Source: JAJKJG01 sp036389455
GTDB taxonomy: Bacteria; Pseudomonadota; Alphaproteobacteria; Rhizobiales; Beijerinckiaceae
Length of the DNA stretch: 15,455 bases
NCBI GenBank assembly: GCA_036389455.1
Contig: DASVPW010000116.1
Span: 1-15,455, forward strand
Direction: 5' to 3'
The notes beneath the pieces are model-generated. The model saw only the letters and a program-made list of their open reading frames with translations. It ran no database searches and was not told the DNA's origin. Both the position numbers and the translations under genes were made by a program. This document shows positions 1-7,145 of the stretch, in pieces (within the stretch, counting starts at the first letter, position 1; the number at the start of each line of letters is the position of its first letter).

Positions 1-45
1 TGCCCGGCGCTTGCCCTTCGCGGCGACATCGCTCTAGGAAGCCGG

Positions 46-986
46 ATGGCTTCCCCGATCTCCCGCGACGACATCCGCGCCGCCCATGAGCGGATCGCGC
101 CTCACGTGCGCCGCACGCCGGTGTGGACTCTGCCGCACGGCTTCGGCCATGACGGTCCGGTGAGCCTCAAGCTCGAGTTCCTGCAGCACGCCGGCTCTTT
201 CAAGCCGCGCGGCGCGTTCAACACGCTCCTGTCCCGGCCGATCCCGGACGCCGGGGTCGCGGCGGCGTCCGGCGGCAACCACGGCGCAGCGGTCGCCTAT
301 GCGGCGAGGCAATTGGGCGCGAAGGCGCGGATCTTCGTGCCCGAGATCGCTGCCCCGGCGAAGGTGGCGGTCATCCGCGCGCATGGGGCCGAGGTCGTGA
401 TCGGCGGAGCGCGCTACGCCGACGCGCAGGAGGCGTGCGACCTCTACGTCGCGGAGACCGGCGCGCTTCGGGTCCACCCCTTCGACGCGGACACCACCAT
501 CGCGGGCCAGGGCACCGTCGCCCTCGAATGGGAGGAGGACGCCGTCCTCGACACCGCCCTCGTCGCGGTCGGCGGCGGCGGGCTCGTCGCCGGCATGGCG
601 ACCTGGTGGGCCGGCCTGGTCAAGGTGTCGGGGTTGAGCCCGAGGGCTCGCGGGCGCTCCACGCGGCGCTCGAGGCCGGCTGCCCGGTCGACGTGCCGGT
701 CGAGTCGGTCGCGGCCGACTCGCTCGGCGCCCGCAACGTCGGCGCGCTCGTGCACTGCATCTGCCGCGACGCCGTCGACCACGTGGCGCTCGTCCCCGAC
801 GACGCCATCCGGGCGGCTCAAGGCGCGCTCTGGCGCGACTGGCGCATCGCGGCGGAGCCCGGCGGCGCGGCGGCGCTCGCGGCGCTGATCTCGGGCGCCT
901 ACCGGCCTCGGCCCGGCGAGCGCGTCGGCGTGCTCCTGTGCGGCGCGAACGTCGGCCTCGGCACCCTCGCGGAGCTTGGTTCGTGA
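46..986 (+). pseudogene. Threonine/serine dehydratase-like PLP enzyme, broken by a frameshift
   Basis: This is a fold-type II PLP enzyme of the threonine dehydratase/serine racemase family, which deaminates Thr or Ser to a 2-oxo acid. Seen in the sequence: GSFKPRGA with the Schiff-base Lys53, the substrate loop SGGNHG (75-80), and the glycine phosphate-binding loop GGGGL (176-180). The reading frame is lost near 622-630, after about residue 194. The family sequence resumes in the -1 frame with GVEPEGSRAL and continues to LLCGANVGLG and a TGA at 984-986. Restoring one G would give about 313 residues, the usual family length. The start ATG at 46 has AGGAAG just upstream. As written it encodes a truncated protein with an unrelated tail. 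A sequencing error is possible because both halves look well conserved. Thr versus Ser or another substrate cannot be decided from sequence. Confidence 0.85.
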
Positions 987-1504
987 CCGGGGTTGTAGGG
1001 GATCTGCCTTTGCGCGACACCGCCCGCGGCCTCGTGCTCGATCCCGAGGATCGGCTGCTCCTGATCCAGTACGAGGCCGCGATCGAGGTCGATCCCGCCC
1101 GCCCGGGCCTGCGCGCCTTCTGGTTCACCCCCGGCGGCGGCGTCGAGCCGGGGGAAACCCACGAACAGGCGCTCAGGCGCGAGCTCGAGGAGGAGATCGG
1201 GGTCGTGGGCGCCCCGGTCGGCCCGCAGGTCGGGCGCCGGGAGGCGCCGCTGCGCCTGTTCCGGGAGCCGCGCTTCGTGCGCGAGCGCTACTTCGTCGTA
1301 CGGCTGCCGTCGCCGGCGATCGACACGGCGCGTCTCGCCGAGACCGAGAACGACCCCGTGCTCGACGTGCGCTGGTGGCGGCTCGACGCGCTCAAGGCGA
1401 CGGGCGACGTCGTCGAGCCCTGCGCCGTGGTCGCGCTCGCGGGCCGCGTCGCGGCGGGCGATCCGCCGTCCGCGCCCGTCGACCTGGCCGAAGCGTTGCG
1501 CTAA
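983..1504 (+). CDS. Nudix hydrolase
   Basis: This 173-residue protein is a member of the Nudix superfamily, which hydrolyses nucleoside-diphosphate-linked substrates. The Nudix box is complete: G52, E58, then RELEEEIGV at 66-74, matching GX5EX7REUXEEXGU, so the Mg-binding glutamates are present. The N-terminal part (ARGLVLDPEDRLLLIQYE) is the usual first strand of the fold. I chose GTG at 983 because its GTGA overlaps the stop of the upstream dehydratase and the Nudix domain begins soon after. A longer in-frame start would only add shadow sequence. The overlap implies translational coupling, so the upstream frameshift could lower its expression. The substrate cannot be predicted from the sequence. 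Confidence 0.9.
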   Translation: MTGVVGDLPLRDTARGLVLDPEDRLLLIQYEAAIEVDPARPGLRAFWFTPGGGVEPGETHEQALRRELEEEIGVVGAPVGPQVGRREAPLRLFREPRFVRERYFVVRLPSPAIDTARLAETENDPVLDVRWWRLDALKATGDVVEPCAVVALAGRVAAGDPPSAPVDLAEALR

Positions 1505-1548
1505 ACATCACCTCACGTCCGCGCCCCGCGCCCTCGAGGTCCACCGCG

Positions 1549-2151
1549 ATGCAGCCCTTCACCGTCCTCACCGGCGTCGCCGCGCCGCTCAAGATCGTCA
1601 ACGTCGACACCGACATGATCATCCCGAAGCAGTACCTGAAGACGATCAAGCGCACGGGCCTCGGCACCGGCCTCTTCGCCGAGATGCGCTACCGCGACGA
1701 CGGCTCGGAGAACCCGGACTTCGTGCTCAACCGGCCGGCTTATCGGAAAGCCCAGATCATCGTGGCGGGCGACAACTTCGGCTGCGGCTCGTCGCGCGAG
1801 CATGCCCCCTGGGCGCTCCTCGACTTCGGCATCCGCTGCGTGATCTCGACGGGCTTCGCCGACATCTTCTACAACAACTGCTTCAAGAACGGCATCCTGC
1901 CGATCAAGGTCTCCCCGGAAGACCTCGACAAGCTCTTCGACGATGCCGAGCGCGGCGCGAACGCGACTTTGACGGTCGACCTCGAAGCCCAGGAGATCCG
2001 CGGCCCCGACGGCGGCGTCGTCAAGTTCGACATCGATTCGCATCGCAAGCACTGCCTCCTCAACGGCCTCGACGACATCGGCCTCACCATGGAGAAGGCT
2101 CCGGCGATCGAGGCGTATGAGAAGAAGCTGGCCGCGCGGGCCTGGGCCTGA
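1549..2151 (+). CDS. leuD: 3-isopropylmalate dehydratase small subunit
   Basis: This is the small (swivel-domain) subunit of isopropylmalate isomerase. With LeuC it converts 2- to 3-isopropylmalate in cytoplasmic leucine synthesis. The 200 residues match the usual LeuD length. Family landmarks are VNVDTDMIIPKQYL (17-30), GDNFGCGSSREHAPWAL (74-90), and the segment FADIFYNNCFKNGILPI. The ATG at 1549 follows a GAGG at 1534-1537. The gap after the Nudix gene is 44 nt. No leuC is in the window, but leuB lies 1.6 kb downstream on the same strand with two unrelated genes between, so the leu genes are close but not contiguous. Identification is secure. Confidence 0.97.
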   Translation: MQPFTVLTGVAAPLKIVNVDTDMIIPKQYLKTIKRTGLGTGLFAEMRYRDDGSENPDFVLNRPAYRKAQIIVAGDNFGCGSSREHAPWALLDFGIRCVISTGFADIFYNNCFKNGILPIKVSPEDLDKLFDDAERGANATLTVDLEAQEIRGPDGGVVKFDIDSHRKHCLLNGLDDIGLTMEKAPAIEAYEKKLAARAWA

Positions 2152-2169
2152 GAGGTACGAGGAGCCGAG

Positions 2170-2352
2170 ATGCCGATGCGCGCGCTCTGGTCCTTCAGAC
2201 GAAAGCGGACCCTCGCCTGCAGCTTCTGCGGCCGGGACGAGCACTCCGTCGCCAATCTCGTCGCTGGCCCTCGCGTCCTGATCTGTGACGCCTGCGTCGA
2301 CCTCTGCGCCGAGATCGTGCGCAAGGAGCGGGAGAGGGTTTCCGCCCGTTAA
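2170..2352 (+). CDS. Free-standing ClpX-type C4 zinc-finger miniprotein
   Basis: This 60-residue protein is essentially one zinc-binding domain. Cys17-x2-Cys20-x18-Cys39-x2-Cys42 sits in the context CSFCGRDE and LICDACVDLCAEIV, which is the N-terminal zinc domain of the ClpX unfoldase (there a dimerisation and adaptor/substrate docking module). No AAA+ domain follows: a stop comes after a short basic tail. The N-terminus (first 15 residues) is strongly basic. It starts 18 nt after leuD with a good purine-rich ribosome site (GAGGTACGAGGAG), so it is probably co-transcribed with leuD. The zinc-finger family is clear. The function is not known to me; interference with or bridging to ClpX adaptors, or nucleic-acid binding, are guesses. 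Confidence 0.85.
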   Translation: MPMRALWSFRRKRTLACSFCGRDEHSVANLVAGPRVLICDACVDLCAEIVRKERERVSAR

Positions 2353-2377
2353 CCATGTCGTCCCTATATTGACGGCA
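2349..2377 (+). promoter_or_regulatory. Possible start-proximal promoter with CtrA half-site
   Basis: TTAACCAT (2349-2356), the half-site form of the CtrA box, overlaps the stop of the zinc-finger gene. TATATT at 2365-2370 would place a transcription start at about 2377, the ATG of the transglycosylase. No Shine-Dalgarno precedes that ATG, so a leaderless transcript is possible. No convincing -35 box is visible. Confidence 0.3.
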
Positions 2378-3564
2378 TGAACGCCCGAATCGCCCTTGCC
2401 CTCCTCGGGCTCGCCATTGTCGCCGCACCCGCCGCGGCGCAGTCCGACTTCCGCTCCTGCCTCGCCGGTCTCAAAGGCCAGGCCGCCGCCAAGGGCGTCT
2501 CGGGCGAGACCTACGAGGCCGCGACGGCGGGCGTTCAGCCCGACCTAAAAATCCTCGAGCTGATGGACAACCAGCCCGAGTTCAAGACGCCGATCTGGGA
2601 CTATCTCGGCTTCCTCGTCGACGAGGAGCGGGTCGAGGAGGGCCGCGCCGCCATGCGCAAATGGAGCGCGGCGCTCGCGCAGGCGGAAGCCCGCTTCGGC
2701 GTCGACCGGCAGATCGTCGCGGGCGTGTGGGGCGTCGAGTCGAACTTCGGCAAGGACATCGGCGGGCGCCCGCTCGTGCAGTCGCTCGCGACCCTGTCCT
2801 GCGTCCCGAACCGCCGCCAGGGCTACTTCCGCGGCGAGTTCTTCGCGACGCTGCAGATCATCGAGCGCGGCGACGTCGCGGCGAACCGCCTCGTCGGCTC
2901 CTGGGCCGGCGCCTTCGGCCACACCCAGTTCATGCCGTCCACGTTCCTGCGCCTCGCCGTCGATCTCGACGGCGACGGGCGCCGCGACGTGGTCGACTCG
3001 GTGCCGGACGCCCTCGGCTCGACCGCGAATTTCTTGAAGAAGGCCGGCTGGAACTCCGGCGTGCCCTGGGGCTACGAGGTGCAGGTCCCGGAGGGCTTCA
3101 ACGCCGGCCTCGCGGGGCGCGCGAAGAAGCGGCCGGTCTCGGCCTGGGCCGCCATGGGCGTGACCCGTATCGACGGGCGGCCGCTCTCCGGCGACTACCA
3201 GGCCGCGATCCTGCTGCCGGCCGGGAAGGACGGCCCGGCCTTCCTCGTGACGAAGAACTTCGACGCGCTCTACTCCTACAACGCCGCCGAGTCCTACGGC
3301 CTCGCGATCGCCGTGCTCTCCGACCGCCTGCGCGGCGGGCCGGGCGTGCAGGCCGCCTGGCCGACCGACGACCCGCCGCTCTCCCGGGCGCAGCGGCGCG
3401 AGCTGCAGCAGCTCCTCGCCGCCCGCGGCTACGACGTCGGCGAGCCCGACGGCAAGGTCGGCCAGAAGACCCGCGACGCCATCAAGGCGGTCGAGAGCCA
3501 GATCGGCATGCGCCAGACGGGGCGCCCCGGCGGCAAGGTGCTGCAGGCGCTGAAGGGGCGGTAG
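2377..3564 (+). CDS. Periplasmic lytic murein transglycosylase (MltB type, GH103) with peptidoglycan-binding domain
   Basis: This 395-residue exported enzyme cleaves the MurNAc-GlcNAc bond of peptidoglycan to form 1,6-anhydroMurNAc ends. A Sec signal peptide (1-21, ending APAAA) lacks a lipobox, so the protein is soluble rather than a lipoprotein. The SLT_2/GH103 catalytic domain spans about 25-320. The catalytic acid is Glu121 in GVWGVESNFG, and AGAFGHTQFMPSTF (177-190) is the family's substrate-groove motif. DLDGDGRRD (196-204) resembles the EF-hand-like loop of MltB. A PG_binding_1 domain follows at about 335-393 (REL-QQLLAARGYDVGEPDG...). The start is the only one compatible with the signal peptide; it lacks a Shine-Dalgarno (see the leaderless-promoter entry). 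A long palindrome begins 17 nt after the stop. Confidence 0.95.
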   Translation: MNARIALALLGLAIVAAPAAAQSDFRSCLAGLKGQAAAKGVSGETYEAATAGVQPDLKILELMDNQPEFKTPIWDYLGFLVDEERVEEGRAAMRKWSAALAQAEARFGVDRQIVAGVWGVESNFGKDIGGRPLVQSLATLSCVPNRRQGYFRGEFFATLQIIERGDVAANRLVGSWAGAFGHTQFMPSTFLRLAVDLDGDGRRDVVDSVPDALGSTANFLKKAGWNSGVPWGYEVQVPEGFNAGLAGRAKKRPVSAWAAMGVTRIDGRPLSGDYQAAILLPAGKDGPAFLVTKNFDALYSYNAAESYGLAIAVLSDRLRGGPGVQAAWPTDDPPLSRAQRRELQQLLAARGYDVGEPDGKVGQKTRDAIKAVESQIGMRQTGRPGGKVLQALKGR

Positions 3565-3581
3565 CTCTCCGGCGTCACAAC

Positions 3582-3700
3582 CCTCCTCATGCTGAGGTGC
3601 CGGCGCGAAGCGCCGGCCTCGAAGCACGCATCATGGTCGAGCTGCGTCGGCGGGGTGCGTCCCTCGAGGCTCGCTGCGCTCGCACCTCAGGATGAGGAGG
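3582..3700. repeat. Long imperfect palindromic intergenic element
   Basis: The outer arms 3582-3600 (CCTCCTCATGCTGAGGTGC) and 3682-3700 are reverse complements with one mismatch. Weaker pairing continues inward through CCTCGA(A/G)GCACGC-like sequence to about 3629 and 3657, leaving a spacer of roughly 27 nt. The left arm holds its own perfect hairpin, CCGGCGC-GAA-GCGCCGG (3600-3616). The right arm has a different inner segment at the equivalent place. Elements opening with CCTCATGCTGAGGTGC are widespread between genes in Hyphomicrobiales, so I treat it as a dispersed REP-like element. It starts 17 nt after the transglycosylase stop and could act as a terminator or mRNA stabiliser. A small GGTGC-GTAG-GCACC hairpin follows at 3707-3720. 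Confidence 0.8.
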
Positions 3701-3778
3701 CATGAGGGTGCGTAGGCACCTTGCCAACCCGCGCTCCCCACGCCTAAACCCCGCGCCGGCACGATAAGCGGGGCACCC

Positions 3779-4888
3779 ATGGCGACGTTCAAGATCCTCC
3801 TCCTCCCCGGCGACGGCATCGGTCCCGAGGTCGCGCGGGAGGTGGAGAAGCTCGTGCGCTGGTTTGACCGCGCCGGCGTCGCCTCGTTCGAGACCGAGAC
3901 CGACCTCGTCGGCGGCGCCGCCTACGACGCCCACAAGGTCGCGATCACCGACGACGCCATGAAGCGCGCCCAACAGGCCGACGCGGTGCTGTTCGGCGCC
4001 GTCGGCGGGCCGAAATGGGCGGACATCCCCTACCAGCACCGCCCGGAAGCCGGGCTCCTGCGCCTGCGCAAGGACCTCGGCCTGTTCGCGAACCTGCGCC
4101 CCGCGATCTGCTACCCGGCGCTCGCCGATGCCTCCTCGCTCAAGCGCGAGGTGGTCGAGGGCCTCGACATCGTCATCGTGCGCGAGCTCACCGGCGGCGT
4201 CTATTTCGGCGAGCCGAAGGAAATCGTGACGCTCGAGAGCGGCGAGAAGCGCGGCGTCGACACGCAGGTCTACACGAGCGGAGAGATCGAGCGCATCGCC
4301 CGCGTCGCCTTCGACCTTGCGGGCAAGCGCCGCAACAAGGTCTCGTCGGCCGAGAAGAACAACGTCATGAAGACCGGCGTCCTGTGGAAGCAGGTCGTCA
4401 CGAAGGTGCACCGGGAGGAGTTCCCCGACGTCGAGCTCGAGCACGTGCTCGCCGACAACTGCGCCATGCAGCTCGTGCGCTGGCCGAAGCAGTACGACGT
4501 GATCGTCTGCGACAACCTCTTCGGCGACATCCTCTCCGACGTCGCCGCCATGCTGACGGGGTCGCTCGGCATGCTGCCGTCGGCGTCTCTCGGGGCCGAG
4601 GACCCGCAGACGGGCAAGCGCCGGGCCCTCTACGAGCCGGTGCACGGCTCGGCGCCGGACATCGCCGGACGCGGCCTCGCGAACCCGATCGCCATGATCG
4701 GCTCCTTCGCGATGGCGCTGCGCTATTCCTTCGGCTTGGGCGAGGCCGCCGACCGCCTCGACCGCGCCATCACGGATGCGCTTGCGTCAGGCGCCCGCAC
4801 CAAGGACATCGCCGGAGCCGGCGTCAACGCGGTCTCGACCGCCGAGATGGGCGACGCGATCGTGCGGGAGCTGGAGCGGCGGGCCTGA
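3779..4888 (+). CDS. leuB: 3-isopropylmalate dehydrogenase
   Basis: LeuB oxidises and decarboxylates 3-isopropylmalate to 2-oxoisocaproate with NAD+, the third leucine-specific step, in the cytoplasm. It has 369 residues, normal for the family. Visible landmarks are LPGDGIGPE (9-17), the substrate arginines in RLRKDLGLFANLRP (95-108) and VRELTGGVYFGEP (Arg135, Tyr142), Lys193 in SSAEKNNVMKTG, and the metal aspartates Asp226 and DNLFGDILSD (245-254). The NAD-binding EPVHGSAPDIAGRGLANPIA segment starts at 286. The ATG at 3779 has only a weak GCGGGG upstream. It lies downstream of the palindromic element and ends 4 nt before a hairpin shared with the convergent gene. Identification is secure. 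Confidence 0.98.
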   Translation: MATFKILLLPGDGIGPEVAREVEKLVRWFDRAGVASFETETDLVGGAAYDAHKVAITDDAMKRAQQADAVLFGAVGGPKWADIPYQHRPEAGLLRLRKDLGLFANLRPAICYPALADASSLKREVVEGLDIVIVRELTGGVYFGEPKEIVTLESGEKRGVDTQVYTSGEIERIARVAFDLAGKRRNKVSSAEKNNVMKTGVLWKQVVTKVHREEFPDVELEHVLADNCAMQLVRWPKQYDVIVCDNLFGDILSDVAAMLTGSLGMLPSASLGAEDPQTGKRRALYEPVHGSAPDIAGRGLANPIAMIGSFAMALRYSFGLGEAADRLDRAITDALASGARTKDIAGAGVNAVSTAEMGDAIVRELERRA

Positions 4889-4892
4889 CCTT

Positions 4893-4918
4893 CACCTCTC
4901 CGCTTGCGGGGAGAGGTG
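4893..4918. terminator. Hairpin between convergent genes (bidirectional terminator candidate)
   Basis: CACCTCTCC and GGAGAGGTG form a 9-bp perfect stem with an 8-nt loop (GCTTGCGG) immediately after the leuB stop (4886-4888) and before the stop of the minus-strand gene (4924). No long T run follows on either strand. The same CTCTCCGCTTGCGGGGAGAGG-like core is a common intergenic repeat in Alphaproteobacteria. Confidence 0.6.
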
Positions 4919-4923
4919 AAACC

Positions 4924-5253
4924 TCAATACCCGATGCCGCTGAAGGGGTTGCGCGGGTTCGGACCGGGATAGGGACCGTTCGACACGGGGTCGGGCAGGA
5001 CGCTCGCGCCGAAGCGCTCGCGCATGCCGACGTAGGGCGGCAGGTTGAGGTAGGACACGGTCTGGCCGTGGCCGCTCGTCGGGTAGTTCATCGAGCCGAC
5101 CGGCACGACGTTGCCGGCGTCGAGGTAGCTGCGCGGGCGCACGTTGAGGATCAGCACCTCGCCGTTGCGGCGGAGCGTCCGGGTCTGGGCCTCGGCCGGC
5201 AGGGCCGAGAGGGCGGCGAGGCTGAGCGCGGCGAAGGCGGCGAGACGGCGCAT
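4924..5253 (-). CDS. Small secreted protein of unknown function
   Basis: This 109-residue protein has a clear Sec signal peptide (MRRLAAFAALSLAALSALPAEA, cleavage after about residue 22). The mature part is about 87 residues, without Cys, and rich in Pro, Gly, Asn and Tyr. It includes RRNGEVLILNVRPRSYLDAGNVVPVG and a PDPVSNGPYPGPNPRNP tail. I do not recognise a named domain; it resembles the conserved hypothetical periplasmic proteins common in Methylobacterium relatives, and function is unknown. A TGAGG lies 9 nt before the start on the minus strand. It is convergent with leuB and separated from it by a hairpin. The upstream gap (5254-5361) holds a possible -10 (TAGCTT at 5289-5284) but no clear -35. 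Confidence 0.75.
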   Translation of the reverse strand: MRRLAAFAALSLAALSALPAEAQTRTLRRNGEVLILNVRPRSYLDAGNVVPVGSMNYPTSGHGQTVSYLNLPPYVGMRERFGASVLPDPVSNGPYPGPNPRNPFSGIGY

Positions 5254-5361
5254 GAGAGGAAACCTCAGTGAAGGGGTAAGGCCAAGCTAGCACGTTTCAC
5301 GGGGAGAAAAGGCGCCGCCGGATCAAAAGTTCCGGAGCGGTAAACGGGCGCACGCGGCGCC

Positions 5362-6123
5362 TCAGGAGTTCCTGCGCCTCGCCTCGCCGGAGCGCGGCGG
5401 GCAGCCGTCGCGGCGCTTCTCCCCCGGCGCGAAGACCGCCCTCAGGGCCGGGTCCTCGGCCCCCGGCAGGAGGGCGAGGCGGTCGACGAGGCACGCGACC
5501 TCGGCCGGCCCGGGCGCCTCGGCCCTCGCGGCGCAGTGCCAGCCGTGGAGCGAGAGGCCGGCCTCGTGCCGCAGCCGGAAGACCCGGCACGGGCGCTCGA
5601 GCCCGTCCGCCAGCACGGCCTCCGCCGTCTCGAGCGGCCCGAGCTTCGTCGCGACCGTCGCGGGCCGGCCCGTGCGCAGGACCCCGAGCCCGGCCTCGCC
5701 GGCCCGCCGGGCAAGATCGATGAAGAAGCTGGCCGTCTCCGAGGGTCCCCAGAACACGGCAAGGCGGAGATACGCGTCCTCGCTCTCGAACGTCCCGTGG
5801 ACGATCTTGTCCTCGCGCCCGCCGTCGGCGCGCCGCCTGGCCTCGAAGCCGCGGGGCAAGGCCTTGAGCTCGGGCGCCTCGACGATAAAGCGCGGCTTCG
5901 CGTCCGCGACCGGCTGCCACTGCGCCGGCGGCGCGACGAGGACCGCGGGCCGGACCGGCCGTTGCGCCGGCGCCTCCGGGGCACGCTCCCGGGCGATGAG
6001 CGCGAGGCCGAGGACGACGGCCGCAGCCCCGAGCGCGGCGCGCAAGCGGAACAGCCGCGGGCGCTTGGGCGCACGCTCCGGAGCCGGCCTCAGGACAAGG
6101 GGATCGACCAAGGACTGAGCCAT
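5362..6123 (-). CDS. Membrane-anchored protein of unknown function
   Basis: This protein has 253 residues. After a proline- and arginine-rich cytoplasmic N-terminus (1-28), a single hydrophobic helix (about 28-44, LRAALGAAAVVLGLALIA) is followed by RERAPE, so the bulk is predicted periplasmic. The soluble part contains PRFIVEAPELKALPRGFEARRR and DKIVHGTFESEDAYLRLAVFWG, and later FFIDLARRAGEAGLGVLR, GWHCAARA and VACLVDRLALL. The strand-rich pattern and four spaced Cys suggest a folded domain. I recognise no named family, so it is called hypothetical. It lies 187 nt downstream of the dioxygenase on the same strand. The ATG at 6123 is the first plausible start before the anchor helix. Confidence 0.75.
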   Translation of the reverse strand: MAQSLVDPLVLRPAPERAPKRPRLFRLRAALGAAAVVLGLALIARERAPEAPAQRPVRPAVLVAPPAQWQPVADAKPRFIVEAPELKALPRGFEARRRADGGREDKIVHGTFESEDAYLRLAVFWGPSETASFFIDLARRAGEAGLGVLRTGRPATVATKLGPLETAEAVLADGLERPCRVFRLRHEAGLSLHGWHCAARAEAPGPAEVACLVDRLALLPGAEDPALRAVFAPGEKRRDGCPPRSGEARRRNS

Positions 6124-6240
6124 CGAACGCCGGCCTGCCGGTTCCTCAAGGCCGCTCGCAGCGGCCGCCGGGTTAGCGTGCCATCAAATCGCGGCGCAGG
6201 CTCCTGGGTTCGGCCGTCCCGGCGCCAGAATCGGCCGGGA

Positions 6241-6260
6241 GCGTAAACCGGAGGTTACGC
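6241..6260. other. Small perfect-arm hairpin in the 6124-6310 gap
   Basis: GCGTAAACC and GGTTACGC pair (8 bp with one bulged A) around a GGA loop. It lies between the dioxygenase and the membrane-anchored gene on the minus strand. No T tract follows on the minus strand, so it may be an attenuating stem or an operator rather than an intrinsic terminator. Confidence 0.35.
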
Positions 6261-6310
6261 GCCCCCGCCGGGCCGGTCCCGGCGTCAACCATAGGCGCAA
6301 AAAGGCCGGC

Positions 6311-6976
6311 TCAGGCGAGCACGAGGTCGAACGAGCCCGCGAGCGCCCCGTCCTCGATCCCGTTCGCCGGCTCGAGCCGGACCGTCACGGCGGCGCGCTG
6401 GCGCGGGTCGCGGATCGAGCGGTAGAGGCCGTCGCGCTCGTTGAGAGGCTCGCCCGCGACGTACATCTGGGTCACGAGCTCGCGCCGGCCCGGCGCCTTG
6501 ACGGCGAAATGGATGTGCGGCGTGCGCCCCGGATAGGGCACCGGCCGGATGGTGCGGAAACGGTAGGCGCCGTCCGGGCCCGAGACGGCGCGGCCGTAGC
6601 CCTGGAAGGCGGCATCGCGGGGGCCGGCGTCGTCTGGGTGGAGGTAGTGCCCGCGGGCGTCGCACTGCCAGATCTCGACGGCGGCGCCCGGGATCGGCTT
6701 GCCGTCGAGCCCGAGCACCCGGCCCATGACGTGGGTCACGACGCCCTCGGCCTTCGCGGCGCTGCCGCGCAGCACGACGAGGTCGCTGTCGGTATCGGGC
6801 GGGAACTTGACGGGGTAGAAAGGCCCCGTGGTCTGCCGCGGGGTCGGGGCGAGGCCGCCCTGCGCCCGGGCGCCCGCCGGCAGGATAAGGCCGCCGGCGG
6901 CGATCCCGCTTGCGGCGGCGAGCCCGCCGACGAGAAAGCGGCGGCGGCCGATGGCCGGAGTGGCGGTGAGGTCCAT
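6311..6976 (-). CDS. Tat-exported intradiol ring-cleavage dioxygenase (protocatechuate 3,4-dioxygenase-like)
   Basis: This 221-residue protein is of the intradiol dioxygenase family, non-haem Fe(III) enzymes that cleave catechols between the two hydroxylated carbons. The expected ligands are present: Tyr111 (ARGHYLHP), Tyr148 (RPVPYPG), His154 and His156 (RTPHIHF). The N-terminus is a twin-arginine signal (IGRRRFLVGGLAAASG, then AGARAQG), so the protein is predicted to be folded with its iron and exported to the periplasm. I chose the ATG at 6976: GAGG lies 9 nt upstream and the Tat motif falls at residues 9-15. A longer frame back to 7099 would bury the signal. The catalytic part is short compared with cytoplasmic PcaG/PcaH and probably acts alone. 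No catabolic pathway genes adjoin, so the substrate is unknown. Confidence 0.88.
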   Translation of the reverse strand: MDLTATPAIGRRRFLVGGLAAASGIAAGGLILPAGARAQGGLAPTPRQTTGPFYPVKFPPDTDSDLVVLRGSAAKAEGVVTHVMGRVLGLDGKPIPGAAVEIWQCDARGHYLHPDDAGPRDAAFQGYGRAVSGPDGAYRFRTIRPVPYPGRTPHIHFAVKAPGRRELVTQMYVAGEPLNERDGLYRSIRDPRQRAAVTVRLEPANGIEDGALAGSFDLVLA

Positions 6977-7145
6977 GTCTCTCGTCCTCGCGCCCCCGCG
7001 TGACAATGCCTGAAAACCGCCCTCCGCGGCCCTCACGTTCTCGCGAAGGGGCAGCGCCGTCTCACATATGCTGACCCCAGACGGCAGGTTGCGCTCCATC
7101 CCGGCGGAGGCTAGCTAGCCACGCTCACCGGCGTGGGAACATGGA

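Noticed and set aside
34..1128. Long minus-strand open frame across the dehydratase and Nudix genes
   Set aside because: Arg/Ala/Pro-rich low-complexity translation with no domain, produced by high GC opposite two genes with clear motifs.
5254..5361. General stress (EcfG-type, GGAAC-N16/17-CGTT) promoter for the small secreted protein
   Set aside because: GGAAC occurs on the minus strand, but the sequence 16-17 nt further is CCTT-like, not CGTT; other GGAAC sites in the window also lack the partner.
6977..7099. N-terminal extension of the dioxygenase to ATG 7099
   Set aside because: It would bury the twin-arginine signal at residue 50 or so; ATG 6976 has a suitable ribosome site.
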